DNA from: JAUIAI01 sp041396585
Lineage (GTDB): Bacteria > Pseudomonadota > Gammaproteobacteria > Burkholderiales > Burkholderiaceae_E
Length of the DNA: 64,000 nt
Assembly (NCBI GenBank): GCA_041396585.1
Contig: JAWKYG010000002.1
Span: 1-64,000, forward strand
Direction of reading: 5' to 3'
Shown: piece by piece, positions 20,349-29,778 of the stretch
Position numbering within the stretch: position 1 is the first letter of the stretch
Layout: each line of letters starts with the position of its first letter
Notes under the pieces: model-generated
Databases searched by the model: none
The model's input: only the letters and a program-made list of their open reading frames with translations
What the model was told of the DNA's origin: nothing
Translations under genes and position numbers: made by a program

Positions 20349-21592
20349 TTAATCCTCTGGGAAGGGAGATTCGGGTTCGGGCGCAAGCCGCGACTGGGCG
20401 GCCGCGCCACTGGCAATCAGCGCATCGATGGCGGCGGCGTCCAGACCGGCCTCGGCCAGGATTGTCCGGGTATGTTCGCCCAGTCGGGGGGCTCGCCGCA
20501 AGGGCATGCGCTCGCCATCCAGGCGCACCGGAAATGCTGGCATGGTCAGGCCGGCCGAGCCGGGGATCATCATGGGCCTCGAAGAAGCCGGTGGCCGCGA
20601 GGTGGGGATCCGCGGGCAGGGTCTCGAGCCGGTTCATCGGCGCACAGGGATCTCCAGGCGCTCACAGGTGTCCAGCCAGGCCCGGGTGCTGCGGGTGGCG
20701 GCCAGACGGCCGGCCTCGGCATAGAGCGCCTCGACATCGCGGTGCGCGCCTCGATGTTCACGAAGCGCGGATCCCGGCTCAGCCCGGGTTCGCCGCATTC
20801 GGCGAAGAAGCGCGCCCACTGGGCATCGGTGTACGGCAGCATGCAGACATAGCCGTCACGCGTGGCCAGCGGGCGACGCCAGCGGGCCAGGGCGCGCGGA
20901 TAGCCGACCGGGCCGGGCGTGGCCTGCCAGGTGCCACCGTACCAGTGGTCCACCAGGTTGAAGGCGGCGGTGGCTTCGAACATCGGAATTTCCACCAGGC
21001 CGCCGATGCCGTCGCGGGCGCGCCGCAGCAGCGCGGCCATGATGCCGTGCACCGCCACCAGCGAGGACACCTTGTCGGCGGCCACCATGGGGAAGTAGGC
21101 CGGCTCGCCGGTGGTGCGCGACATCAGATCGGCATTGCCCGACAGGCCTTGCACGATGTCGTCGTAGGCGGGACGGCCCGCATAGGGGCCGCTCGAATCG
21201 AAGCCCACCAGATTGGCGAAGATCAGCGAGGGCTTGCGAGCCAGCAGGCGCTCGGCGTCCAGACTGAGGCCGACCAGCTTCTGCGGGCGCATGCTGTGCA
21301 TGAAGACGTCCGCGCTGTCGATCAGCGCATGCAGCGCGGCGCGCGCCTGCGGCTGCTTCAGATCCAGCGCCAGGCTGCGTTTGTTGCGGTTTGCACCCAT
21401 GAAGATCGCCGACAGACCCCGCTCGGGGGCGGGCCCGGTATAGCGCGTGCTCTCGCCATCGGGATGCTCCACTTTGATCACGTCGGCGCCGTAGTCGGCC
21501 AGCGTCTGACTGGCGTACGGGCCGAAGATCACCGTGCTCAGATCGATGATGCGGATGCCGGCCAGCGGGCCCGTGCGTCGTGTTTCGCTCAT
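20349..21592 (-). CDS. CaiB/BaiF (family III) CoA-transferase (multiple frameshifts)
   Basis: The N-terminal 300 residues are intact: PLAGIRIIDLSTVIFGPYAS, then IKVEHPDGESTRY, then the NRNKRSLALDL block with LIDSADVFMHSMRP, where the catalytic Asp lies. After ARFFAECGEPGLSRDPRF the sequence changes frame at about 20742 (ALYAEAGRLAATRSTRAWLD), again at about 20640-20650 (a C run, then APMNRLETLPADPH) and once more before about 20575 (TMPAFPVRLDGERMPL to PEPESPFPED). The total span is 3n+2. The enzyme moves CoA between carboxylic acids. The start overlaps the thioesterase stop by 1 nt (TGATG). Confidence 0.8.
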
Positions 21593-22020
21593 CAATTGAA
21601 CCCGCGCGGTTCGCCGGTGGGTTTGAAAATGCCATTGACGCGGGCAACCGGCCTGCCGCCCGCCTCGAACAGGCCGTCGACGAACACCAGGTTGCGCCCG
21701 GAGCGGCGCACCTTGGCCCGGCCCTCGAGCCACACGCCCTCGGGGGCGGGCCCGAGAAAATCGCAGCTCAGGTTGATCGTCACCATGAATGAGTCGTGAT
21801 CGGTCTGCTCGTTGGCATTGAAGATCAGCAGCATGTCGGCCAGGGTCATCAACATGCCGCCGTGACAGTTGCCGGCGGGATTGCAGTGACGGCGCTCGAT
21901 GCGCAGGCCGATCACCAGGCCACCGTCCTCGCGCATGCCATAGAGCGGGCCAAGGGGATCGATGTACGGATTGGGGCGCATCGCAATGGGCTCGAAGCCC
22001 GCGGGAATCTCGCTGCTCAT
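21592..22020 (-). CDS. PaaI-like hotdog thioesterase
   Basis: A 142-residue single-hotdog protein. The active-site stretch HCNPAGNCHGGMLMTLADM fits the PaaI/4HBT-II group (conserved Asn, HGG and Asp), and it ends VARVNGIFKPTGEP. It probably hydrolyses acyl-CoA intermediates of the neighbouring pathway. It is the first gene of a minus-strand set with CaiB-like and thiolase genes. The Shine-Dalgarno at the 22018-22020 start is weak, so the start is moderately sure. Confidence 0.75.
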   Translation of the reverse strand: MSSEIPAGFEPIAMRPNPYIDPLGPLYGMREDGGLVIGLRIERRHCNPAGNCHGGMLMTLADMLLIFNANEQTDHDSFMVTINLSCDFLGPAPEGVWLEGRAKVRRSGRNLVFVDGLFEAGGRPVARVNGIFKPTGEPRGFN

Positions 22021-22177
22021 GCCTGGCAAATGGAAGATGAGTGGATTGGGCAGGGCCCGCCGGTTGTCGCATCGACCGGCGGGCCCGGGCCCGGCGTGGC
22101 CTTTCGGGCGCTGCCCGGATAATAGCGGCCGGCGCCCGCGCTGGCTGGCGCCGGCACCGACCCGATCCCGATCACCC

Positions 22178-24457
22178 ATGTCCCAGGCCGACCTGATCTC
22201 CATGAATAGCGCTGAAACCGACCCCTTGCTGGCCACGCTCAACCCCGCATCGGTTGCGGTGCTGGGCGCCTCGGACAATCCCGACAAGGTCGGTGGCCGG
22301 CCCATCCACTACATGCGCAAGCATGGTTATCGCGGTCGTGTCTATCCGATCAATCCCGGGCGCGAGCAGGTGCAGGGTCTGCGCAGCTATCCGGATCTGG
22401 CCGCGCTGCCCGAGGTGCCCGAACTGGCGGTGATCGTCGTCTCCGGCGAGGCGGCGATCAGTGCCGTCGAGCAGTGTGCGAGGCTGGGTGTGCGCGCCGC
22501 GATCGTGATCGCCTCGGGCTTCGGCGAGGTGGATGCCGCCGGGGCACGCGCACAGCAACGGATGGTGGCACTGGCGCGCGCCGCCGGCATGCGTCTGGTG
22601 GGGCCGAACAGCCAGGGCTTCGCCGATTTCTCGACCGGCGCGATCACCAGCTTCTCGACAATGTTCATCGAATATCCGCCCCAGGATGGCCCGGTGTCGA
22701 TCGTCAGTCAGAGCGGCGCCTTGTCGGCCGCGGTCTACGGGATGCTGCGCGCGCGCGGCATCGGCGTGCGTCATGTGCTCGCCACCGGCAACGAGGCCGA
22801 TGTCTGCGTGCCCGATGTGGCGCGGCGCGTCGTCGCCGATCCCGGCGTCGGCCTGGTGGTGCTCTACATGGAGCATATCGCCGACCCCGCCGGCCTGGCC
22901 GAGGCCGCTGCGCTCGCGCGCGCCCGTTCGCTGCCGATCGTGGCCCTGAAAACCGGCCGTACCCGCAGCGGCCAGGCGATGGCGGCCTCGCATACCGGCT
23001 CTCTGGCCAACGAGGATCGCATCGTCGATGCGTTTCTGGCAGCCCATGGCATCCTGCGTGTCGGGGGCATCGGCGAGCTGGTGCGCGTGGCCCCGTTGCT
23101 GCTGGCCAAGGCGCGTCCGGCCGGCCGGCGGCTGATCGCCATCAGCAATTCCGGCGCGAGCTGCGTGATGAGCGCCGATGCCGCCGAGTCCGCGGGTCTG
23201 CAACTGGCGCAGGTTTCGCCCACAACGGCCGCCGCGCTGCAGGCGGTGCTGCCCAGCTTCTCCACCAGTCGCAACCCGATCGATCTCACGGGCGCCTTGC
23301 TCTCGGACAGCGCGCTGTTCGGCCGCGTGCTCGCCGTGCTGGCCGACAATGCGCAGACCGATCTCGTGCATATCGACATCCCTGTGGCCGGGCAGGGCTA
23401 TGACCTGGCCGGCTTCGCCTCGGCGACTGCGGAATTCGCCAGACGCACCGGCAAGCCCTTGACCGTGTCCTGCTGGCAGCCGACGGTCGCAGCCCCGTTC
23501 GCGGCCCAGGGCCTGCCGGTCTACGAGACCATCGAAGATGCGATGCAGGCATTGGCGGATCTGGTTCGCCATGCTGACCTGATGGCTGCGCCGCCACCCG
23601 TATCCGAGCCCGGCCGCGGTGCCGCGGCCGGCATCCTGGACGGCCTCGATCTGTCCGCGCTGCCGCCGCCGGGCCCGACCGACATCGATCGGTCATGGCC
23701 ATCGCCGGGCGCGGCCGACACCAATCGGTCATCGCCGTCGCCAGGCGCGGCCGGCAGCAATCGATCATCGTCCCCGCTGCCACGGTTCCTCAGCGAGGCC
23801 GACAGTCTCGGGCTGCTGCGCGATGCAGGTCTGCCGGTGACGCCTTTCGTGTTGTGTGCGGCCGATGATCCGCTGCCGGCGGCGCGCGCGGCGCTGGCCG
23901 ATTTCGGCGGGCCGGTCGTGTTCAAGGCCTGCTCGGCGAGTCTGCCGCACAAATCCGAACATGGCCTGGTCGCGCTCGGGCTTGACGATGATCAGGCGCT
24001 GGCGCGGGTGGCCGCGTCGCAGCGGGCCACCCTGACACGACTGGGTGTGCAGGTCGACGGTTTCCTGGTGGCGCCGATGCGGGCCGGTCGTCATGAGCTG
24101 TTGCTGGGTGCGCGCCTGGATCCCGCATTCGGGCCGGTGGTGATCGTCGGCGATGGCGGTCGCTATGTGGAGGCGATGCCCGACACCGCATTGCTGCCCT
24201 GGCCCTTCGATGCACAGCGGGTGTTGAGCGCGCTGCGCGGCCTGCGCATCTGGCCGGTGCTGGCTGGCACGCGCGGCGAGCCGGCGCTCGATGTCGGGGC
24301 CTTCGCCGATGCCGCGGTCAGGCTCGGAGCATTGGCTGGCGCGCTCGGTGCACGGCTGGCCTCGTTGGAAGCGAATCCGGTGATGATCGGTGCGGTCGGC
24401 GAGGGCGTCTGGATCGTCGATGCGCTGGTCGAGCCCGCCGGCTCGCCAGATCCCTGA
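22178..24457 (+). CDS. ADP-forming acyl-CoA synthetase (acetate-CoA ligase family)
   Basis: A 759-residue NDP-forming ligase with both halves in one chain. A CoA-binding Rossmann domain (SVAVLGASDNPDKVGGRPIH) and ligase domains with the phospho-His loop (MAASHTGSLANED) are followed by a linker and a C-terminal ATP-grasp domain (VVFKACSASLPHKSEHGLVA to SLEANPVMI). It converts an acid, CoA and ATP (or GTP) to acyl-CoA. The linker contains three 12-residue repeats. ATG at 22178 is used; an in-frame ATG at 22202 is an alternative. It is divergent from the thioesterase operon. Confidence 0.85.
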   Translation: MSQADLISMNSAETDPLLATLNPASVAVLGASDNPDKVGGRPIHYMRKHGYRGRVYPINPGREQVQGLRSYPDLAALPEVPELAVIVVSGEAAISAVEQCARLGVRAAIVIASGFGEVDAAGARAQQRMVALARAAGMRLVGPNSQGFADFSTGAITSFSTMFIEYPPQDGPVSIVSQSGALSAAVYGMLRARGIGVRHVLATGNEADVCVPDVARRVVADPGVGLVVLYMEHIADPAGLAEAAALARARSLPIVALKTGRTRSGQAMAASHTGSLANEDRIVDAFLAAHGILRVGGIGELVRVAPLLLAKARPAGRRLIAISNSGASCVMSADAAESAGLQLAQVSPTTAAALQAVLPSFSTSRNPIDLTGALLSDSALFGRVLAVLADNAQTDLVHIDIPVAGQGYDLAGFASATAEFARRTGKPLTVSCWQPTVAAPFAAQGLPVYETIEDAMQALADLVRHADLMAAPPPVSEPGRGAAAGILDGLDLSALPPPGPTDIDRSWPSPGAADTNRSSPSPGAAGSNRSSSPLPRFLSEADSLGLLRDAGLPVTPFVLCAADDPLPAARAALADFGGPVVFKACSASLPHKSEHGLVALGLDDDQALARVAASQRATLTRLGVQVDGFLVAPMRAGRHELLLGARLDPAFGPVVIVGDGGRYVEAMPDTALLPWPFDAQRVLSALRGLRIWPVLAGTRGEPALDVGAFADAAVRLGALAGALGARLASLEANPVMIGAVGEGVWIVDALVEPAGSPDP
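23672..23779 (+). repeat. Three tandem 36-bp repeats in the ligase linker
   Basis: Three consecutive 12-codon units: GPTDIDRSWPSP, GAADTNRSSPSP and GAAGSNRSSSPL. They join the CoA-ligase half to the ATP-grasp half and read as a flexible Pro/Ser-rich linker. Confidence 0.8.
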
Positions 24458-24498
24458 ATCGCGGCCGACGCGGTGTCGTGGTCGCGGACCCTGCGCGC

Positions 24499-24523
24499 TC
24501 GCGCGAATCGCTGATTCGCGCGA
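24499..24523. terminator. Hairpin between convergent genes
   Basis: An 11-bp perfect stem (TCGCGCGAATC / GATTCGCGCGA) with a 3-nt loop, 42 nt after the ligase stop and 23 nt before the DUF35-thiolase stop. There is no T run, so its terminator role is tentative. Confidence 0.45.
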
Positions 24524-24545
24524 TACCAGCCCGGGCAGCGTCGGG

Positions 24546-26222
24546 TCAGGGGCGATCCGCGGTCAGGACCACGGTGGTGTGATTGGACAACACACCGCCC
24601 TCGACATGGGCGAGCCCGACATCATGGCGCCTGGCCTGTCGCGGCCCGAGGTCGCCGCGTAGCTGGCGTACGCATTCATTGATCGCCAGCAATCCACCGG
24701 CCGCGCCCGCGTGGGCATGACTGAGCATCCCGCCATGCGTGTTGATTGCCAACGGGCTGTCCGGCCCGCCCGCGTCATCGCGCCAGAGCCGGTGGCCGCG
24801 GCCGTCCTCGGCCAGGCCGAGCGCCTCGGCGAGCAGGATCGGCGTGACGGTGAAGCAATCGTAGAGCGAGGCGACGCCGACCTCGGCCGGTCGCCGGCCG
24901 GCCATCGCGAATGCCCGCGCGGCGCTGGCACGGGCGCCGTGGTCGAGCAGGTCATCCGGTGCCGCCACCAGGTGCTCATGGGTGAACTGCTCGCCAACGC
25001 CGGCGATCCAGACCGAGCGATCATCCGCATGGTCGGCCGCGCTGACCACGAATGCGCCGGCCGCGTCCGAGACCAGACAGCAGTCCAGCATGTGCAGGGG
25101 CTCGGCGATCGGTCGTGATTCGAGCACCTGCTCGATGCTCAGCGGAGTGCGCTTGTGCGCGCCCCCGTGCAGCGCGGCATTGGCGCGGGTGCGTACCGCC
25201 ACGGGCGCGAGCGCGCGCCGATCGAGACCATGCCGATGCAGATATCGTTGCGCGACCAGCGCGTACATCGCCGGCACCGTGAGCCCGTAGGGCGACTCCC
25301 AGAGCGGATGACAGAAGGCGGCCAGTGTCTGGGTGGCGCGCTGGCTGCCCATGCCGCTCAGGCGGTTCTCGCCGGCCACCACCAGCACATGGCGCGCCTG
25401 GCCGGTGGCCACGGCGGCGACAGCGCGCGCCAGCAGATTGCCCGCCGTGCCGCCGCCGGCATTGCCGGTGAGGCCGATCGCGGGCCGGATGCCGAGGGCC
25501 TCGGCGAGCGCGCCGTAGAACACGAACACCGGCGAGGTGGTGCTGTATGCGGTGAACAGCGCATCGATCTCGCCTGGCGCCAGAGCGGCATCATCCAGAG
25601 CACGCCAGGCGGCCTCGACGCACAGATCGAGCCCGTCGCGTTCCGGCAGACGGCCGATCTCGCTGTCGCCCACGCCACGGATCACCGCGGCGCCGCGCAA
25701 ACGATGGCGTTCACCAGCGGTCGCGATCGACGCGGCCACCCGGCCGGCAGGCCTGGCCTGAGCCGGATGCTGCGAGGACTCGTGCGGGTGCGCAGATACG
25801 CCTGCCCGCGTTCCGGCCAGCGGGGCGAAGCATGGCATGCCGTACAGCGTTTCATCGTCGGGCGAGGTGACGGGCCGCAGGCAGACCGGCAGCCCGATCC
25901 GCCAGCCGTCGGCCGGCTCGTCGAGCAGCCAGCCCATCAGGCGCGGGCCCTCGGCCAGACGCAGCAGCCCCATCGTGAACGGTAGCGCCGGGCTCAGACC
26001 GGCGTCGGCCACATGGTGGACCCGGCTGAAGGATTCGATCGTCGCATCACCACGGGCCGCGATCGCGCCGATACACATTTCCGCGCAGGCCGGGCAGCGG
26101 CGTTGCGGCGGCCAGTGAACCTGCGAGCAGCTCTCGCAGCGGGGCAGCTCGAGGCGCCCGGCCCGCCAGGCATTCAGAATGTCGCGCTCGGGGCCGTGCG
26201 CGTGCGGGACCGGCAGATACAT
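24546..26222 (-). CDS. DUF35 (Zn-ribbon/OB)-thiolase fusion lacking the catalytic Cys
   Basis: A 558-residue fusion. Residues 1 to about 130 are a DUF35 protein: a rubredoxin-like zinc ribbon (Cys 29, 32, 43, 46) and an OB fold. Residues about 170-558 are an SCP2-type thiolase. Where active thiolases have Cys in ENACATGST, this protein has LTGNAGGGTAGNLLARA. The later YDCFTVTPILLAEA and THGGMLSHAHAG motifs remain. In known pathways (BbsA/BbsB, Ltp2/ChsH2) DUF35 and thiolase are separate interacting subunits, and Ltp2-type members work as retro-aldolases without the Cys. A non-Claisen C-C cleavage is therefore plausible. The start is tentative because its Shine-Dalgarno is weak. Confidence 0.8.
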   Translation of the reverse strand: MYLPVPHAHGPERDILNAWRAGRLELPRCESCSQVHWPPQRRCPACAEMCIGAIAARGDATIESFSRVHHVADAGLSPALPFTMGLLRLAEGPRLMGWLLDEPADGWRIGLPVCLRPVTSPDDETLYGMPCFAPLAGTRAGVSAHPHESSQHPAQARPAGRVAASIATAGERHRLRGAAVIRGVGDSEIGRLPERDGLDLCVEAAWRALDDAALAPGEIDALFTAYSTTSPVFVFYGALAEALGIRPAIGLTGNAGGGTAGNLLARAVAAVATGQARHVLVVAGENRLSGMGSQRATQTLAAFCHPLWESPYGLTVPAMYALVAQRYLHRHGLDRRALAPVAVRTRANAALHGGAHKRTPLSIEQVLESRPIAEPLHMLDCCLVSDAAGAFVVSAADHADDRSVWIAGVGEQFTHEHLVAAPDDLLDHGARASAARAFAMAGRRPAEVGVASLYDCFTVTPILLAEALGLAEDGRGHRLWRDDAGGPDSPLAINTHGGMLSHAHAGAAGGLLAINECVRQLRGDLGPRQARRHDVGLAHVEGGVLSNHTTVVLTADRP

Positions 26223-26303
26223 GATGATCGGGACTAAGTTTGTGGATCGACGTGCGCCTCATGGTAGCTTGCGACCCGGCACACCAAATTCCTGGAGGGG
26301 TGG

Positions 26304-27035
26304 ATGTCGGTCACATTCGATCGTCATGCGGGTCTGGCGGTGATCCGCTTCGAGGTCCCCGAGAAAGGCAATGCGTTGTCCCCGTCGCTGGTGGCCGCGG
26401 CCGACGAAGCCTTGCAGTCGGCCGGTGCCGACACCGCGGTGCACACGATCGCGTTTTGCGGCGCAGGCAGGCATCTGTGCACCGGCTTCGATCTGTCGGA
26501 TCTGGATGCGCTCGATGATGGCGCTCTGCTCTGGCGCTTCGTGGCCATCGAGCAGTGGCTGCAACGTATCTGGTCGATGCCCAAGCGAACCGCGGCGATC
26601 GGCCAGGGCAGCACATTTGGCGCCGGTGCGGATCTGTTCGCCGCCTGTGATGAGCGCTGGCTGCGCGATGGCGCCCGGTTCCGCTTCCCTGGCGCAGGTT
26701 TCGGGCTCGTGCTCGGAACCCGCCGACTGGCCGAGCGGGTTGGGGTCGATCGGGCCCGGCGCTGGGTGGCATTCGGCCACACGGTGCAGGCCGACGAGGC
26801 GCTCGCGGCAGGCCTGGCCAATGATCGTGTCGCGGCCGACGACGAGACCTGGCGCGCGCGTCTGGCCCAGGCGCCCGCCGTGGAAGGCGAGACGATGACC
26901 GCCCTCTATCGCGCCACCCGTGCCGATCTGGCCGATGCGGATCTCGCGGCGCTCGTGCGGTCGGCGGCCCGTCCCGGCCTGAAGTCGCGTATCGAGGCCT
27001 ACCGGTCGGCCCTGGCCGCCGCGCGCAAGTCATGA
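26304..27035 (+). CDS. Enoyl-CoA hydratase/isomerase family protein
   Basis: A 243-residue crotonase-fold protein, somewhat shorter than the usual 255-265. Its oxyanion-hole segments are CGAGRHLCTGFDLSDLD and GQGSTFGAGADLFAACDERW. The second usually carries catalytic Glu residues in hydratases, which are not obvious here, so it might act as an isomerase or hydrolase. A GGAGG site precedes the ATG. The stop overlaps the next start as ATGA, so it is co-translated with the SAF-domain dehydrogenase. Confidence 0.75.
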   Translation: MSVTFDRHAGLAVIRFEVPEKGNALSPSLVAAADEALQSAGADTAVHTIAFCGAGRHLCTGFDLSDLDALDDGALLWRFVAIEQWLQRIWSMPKRTAAIGQGSTFGAGADLFAACDERWLRDGARFRFPGAGFGLVLGTRRLAERVGVDRARRWVAFGHTVQADEALAAGLANDRVAADDETWRARLAQAPAVEGETMTALYRATRADLADADLAALVRSAARPGLKSRIEAYRSALAAARKS

Positions 27036-28330
27036 CCCTCGCAAGCGAGCCGGTGCGGGTGGTACTGGCGGGTGCCGGTGCCTTCGGCCGCTCGCTGCTG
27101 ACACGCGCCCGGCACCTGCCGTGGCTGCGATTCGTTGCGGTGATCGAGCCCGACCCGGCCGCGGCCGACCGCGCCAGGCAGCTGGTGGGTGATGTCCCGG
27201 TCCTGCCGGCGCTGGCGGCGGCGCCCGCCGCCGATGTGCTGGTCGAGGCCACCGGCCATGTCGGTGCCGCCGCCGCGCATGCGCTGCTGGCGCTCGATCG
27301 CGGCTGGCATCTGGTGCTGGTCTCCAAGGAACTCGATGTCACGGTGGGCGCCGAGCTGGCCGCGCGCTTTCGCGAGCGGGGCAGGGTATGCACACCGGTC
27401 GACGGCGATCAACCGAGCCTGCTGATGCAGCTCGTGCAATGGGCGCGCATGCTCGGGCTCGAGATCCTCGCCGCCGGCAAGGCCAGCGAGTACGACTTCG
27501 TGCTCGAAGACACCGGTTCGCTGCGCTGGCAGGATCGGCGCTACGACGGCCAGGCACTGCATGCTGTGCTCGCCGAGGGCCGCGCGCTGCCCGCCGCCGA
27601 GCGGCTGGCGCCCAGACACAGGCTGATCGAGCAGCTCGGGCTGCCCCGGCGCACGGTGGCCGATCTCTGTGAGATGGGCGTGGTCGCCAATGCGATGGCC
27701 TTGAGCCCCGACCGCGCCGATTTTCATGCGCCACTGGCCCATCCCACCGAACTGGCCGATCTGTTCCAGGCGCAGGCATTTGGCGGCCTGCTGGCTGGCG
27801 GCGCGCGCATCGACGTGTTCAATGCGCTGCGCCGCAGCGACGAGATGAGCTTCGCCGGCGGCGTGTTCGTCACCGTGCTCGCCGATGATGAACCCACCTG
27901 GAAGATGCTGGCGGACAAGGGGCATGTGGTGTCTGGCAACGGCCGGGCCGCGCTGATCGCCAACCCGCGCCATCTGCTGGGCATCGAAGCGCCGCTCAAT
28001 ATTCTGCTGGCCGCCCGCGAAGGGCGGGCGATCACCGATGCGCGCCCGCAGCCCGCGTTCACGCTGGTGGCGCTGGCCCGCACCGATCTGCCGTCCGGAA
28101 CGCTGCTGGCGATCACCGATCCGCATCACCACGAAATTGGTCTGGTCAGTGCGCAGTTGCAGCCGGCCGGGCCGGCGGCCGATCTCTGCCCGTACTATCT
28201 CTGTGCAGGTCGGCGCCTCGCCCGACCGGTGGCTGGCGGTCAGCCGATCGCCTTTGACGATCTCGATGGCGAGCCGGCTGCACCGGTGATGGCGCTATGG
28301 CATGCCCAACAGCGGCGGTTCTCACCATGA
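27032..28330 (+). CDS. Predicted NAD(P)-dependent oxidoreductase with C-terminal SAF domain
   Basis: A 432-residue protein of the COG4091 type (predicted homoserine dehydrogenase with SAF domain). A Rossmann dinucleotide site lies at the start (VVLAGAGAFGRSLL), then EATGHVGAAAAHALLAL and the catalytic-region VSKELDVTVGAELA. An SAF-like domain follows (about residues 340-420, from LARTDLPSGTLLAITD). The real substrate of this family is not established, and homoserine is only an annotation tradition. It is coupled to the crotonase upstream. Confidence 0.7.
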   Translation: MTLASEPVRVVLAGAGAFGRSLLTRARHLPWLRFVAVIEPDPAAADRARQLVGDVPVLPALAAAPAADVLVEATGHVGAAAAHALLALDRGWHLVLVSKELDVTVGAELAARFRERGRVCTPVDGDQPSLLMQLVQWARMLGLEILAAGKASEYDFVLEDTGSLRWQDRRYDGQALHAVLAEGRALPAAERLAPRHRLIEQLGLPRRTVADLCEMGVVANAMALSPDRADFHAPLAHPTELADLFQAQAFGGLLAGGARIDVFNALRRSDEMSFAGGVFVTVLADDEPTWKMLADKGHVVSGNGRAALIANPRHLLGIEAPLNILLAAREGRAITDARPQPAFTLVALARTDLPSGTLLAITDPHHHEIGLVSAQLQPAGPAADLCPYYLCAGRRLARPVAGGQPIAFDDLDGEPAAPVMALWHAQQRRFSP

Positions 28331-28523
28331 CGGGCCAAGGTTTCGGGATGCGGAAAATGGGTCGACGCTTCAGCGATGGCGGCTGCGCTGGCTCGGCAGC
28401 CCGTCATGCCGTATTCCGTCCGGCATCCACGCGGAGAGCCGATGGCAGCCGCACACATAAGGTTAGACTGTGTTTCATGATGATCTCGATTGAACCGGGA
28501 CTGCTGCGCCAGCGACTTACGCG

Positions 28524-29099
28524 ATGAAGAAGCCCGCGGAACTGACCAACGACGAGGCCCAGGCACTCCTAGAGCGCATTGGCCGACGTGATGAATCAGC
28601 GCTTCGCGAGCTTCACGATCGACTCGCGCGCCGGATCTTTCTATTCGCCATGGCCCGGCTGCGCAATGAAGAGGCCGCCGAGACCGTCATGACCGATACA
28701 TTGTTCGAAATCTGGAAGCATCCCGACCGCTTTCGCGGCGAGTCGCGATTTTCCACCTGGGTACTGGGGATCGCCAAGTACAAGGTGCTCACCGCCCTGC
28801 GCGCCTCCGAAGACTTCCACGAGGATGTCGACGACTACGCCGAGACCCTCGCCGACCCCGATGCCGATGTCGCGGGCGATATCCAGGCTCAGCAGGAGAG
28901 TCTGGTGCTGCGCGATTGCATCGAGAAGCTCAATGATGCCCAGCGCGAAGCCATCCAGCTGGTGTTCTTCGAGGGGCTGGCCCTGGGCGAGATCGCGCAG
29001 GTGCAGTCGGTGCCCGAAGGCACGGTCAAGACGCGCCTGTTTCATGCGCGCAAGAATCTGAAGACCTGCGTGCAGGCGCGTCTCGGAACGGAGGGCTGA
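28524..29099 (+). CDS. ECF-type RNA polymerase sigma factor
   Basis: A 191-residue sigma factor of the extracytoplasmic-function class. It has region 2 (LRELHDRLARRIFLFAMARL to FRGESRFSTWVLGIAKYKVL) and region 4 (LNDAQREAIQLVFFEGLALG, EGTVKTRLFHARKNLK). It directs polymerase to a stress or envelope regulon. Three genes run together: sigma factor, membrane anti-sigma (2-nt gap) and caspase-like protease. This suggests protease- or stress-triggered control. Confidence 0.9.
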   Translation: MKKPAELTNDEAQALLERIGRRDESALRELHDRLARRIFLFAMARLRNEEAAETVMTDTLFEIWKHPDRFRGESRFSTWVLGIAKYKVLTALRASEDFHEDVDDYAETLADPDADVAGDIQAQQESLVLRDCIEKLNDAQREAIQLVFFEGLALGEIAQVQSVPEGTVKTRLFHARKNLKTCVQARLGTEG

Positions 29100-29101
29100 T
29101 C

Positions 29102-29767
29102 ATGAACCAACCGATCACGCATACGCCGATCGAACGCGATCCGGCCCGCCTGGAAGAGATCCTGCCCTGGTATCTGAACGGCACGCTCTCGCCCGAAGAC
29201 CGCGACTGGGTGCAAGCCCAGCTCTCGGCCGAGGAGCGCGAGCTCGCCTTCGACCGCTCCATCGTCGACACCCTGGAGCGTCGGGCCGAAGAAGTGCCGG
29301 CCGACATCGGCTGGGACCGCCTGATGGCCCGGGTGCGAGCCGATGCCGCGCCGGTTCGCGCGGCGCAGGCGGGCCAGGAGGCTTTTTCCGAGCGGGTTGC
29401 ACGCTGGTGTGCCTCGTTGCTCACGCCGCGCATGGGCATGGCGCTGGCCGTGCTTCTGGCGGTGCAGACGATCGGCATCGGCTACCTGGTCAATGAGCAG
29501 GCCGGTCATCAGACCAGCGGATATCGCGCCGCGGTCAATGTGGCACCTGTGCCCGTGATCCGCGCGATGTTCGTCGACAGCCTCACCGAGCGTCAGTTGC
29601 GCGAGGCCTTGTCCGATGCCGATCTCTCGATCGTCGATGGGCCCACCCGTCTGGGCGAGTACTTCCTGCATGGTTCGCAGGAAGATCTCGAGGCGGCCGC
29701 GCGCAAGCTGCAAAGCGCCGGTGTCGTGGCCAACTGGGCCATTGATCACAAGCCCATGGTGCGTTGA
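29102..29767 (+). CDS. Single-pass membrane anti-sigma factor
   Basis: A 221-residue protein with a cytoplasmic N-terminal domain (LEEILPWYLNGTLSPEDRDW, typical of zinc-finger-type anti-sigma factors but without Cys/His ligands), one transmembrane segment at about residues 103-121 (MGMALAVLLAVQTIGIGYL) and a periplasmic domain with an ACT-like repeat (LREALSDADLSIVDGPT). It should hold the upstream ECF sigma factor inactive. Its stop lies 11 nt before the caspase start. Confidence 0.75.
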   Translation: MNQPITHTPIERDPARLEEILPWYLNGTLSPEDRDWVQAQLSAEERELAFDRSIVDTLERRAEEVPADIGWDRLMARVRADAAPVRAAQAGQEAFSERVARWCASLLTPRMGMALAVLLAVQTIGIGYLVNEQAGHQTSGYRAAVNVAPVPVIRAMFVDSLTERQLREALSDADLSIVDGPTRLGEYFLHGSQEDLEAAARKLQSAGVVANWAIDHKPMVR

Positions 29768-29778
29768 GCGCGGAGCGC

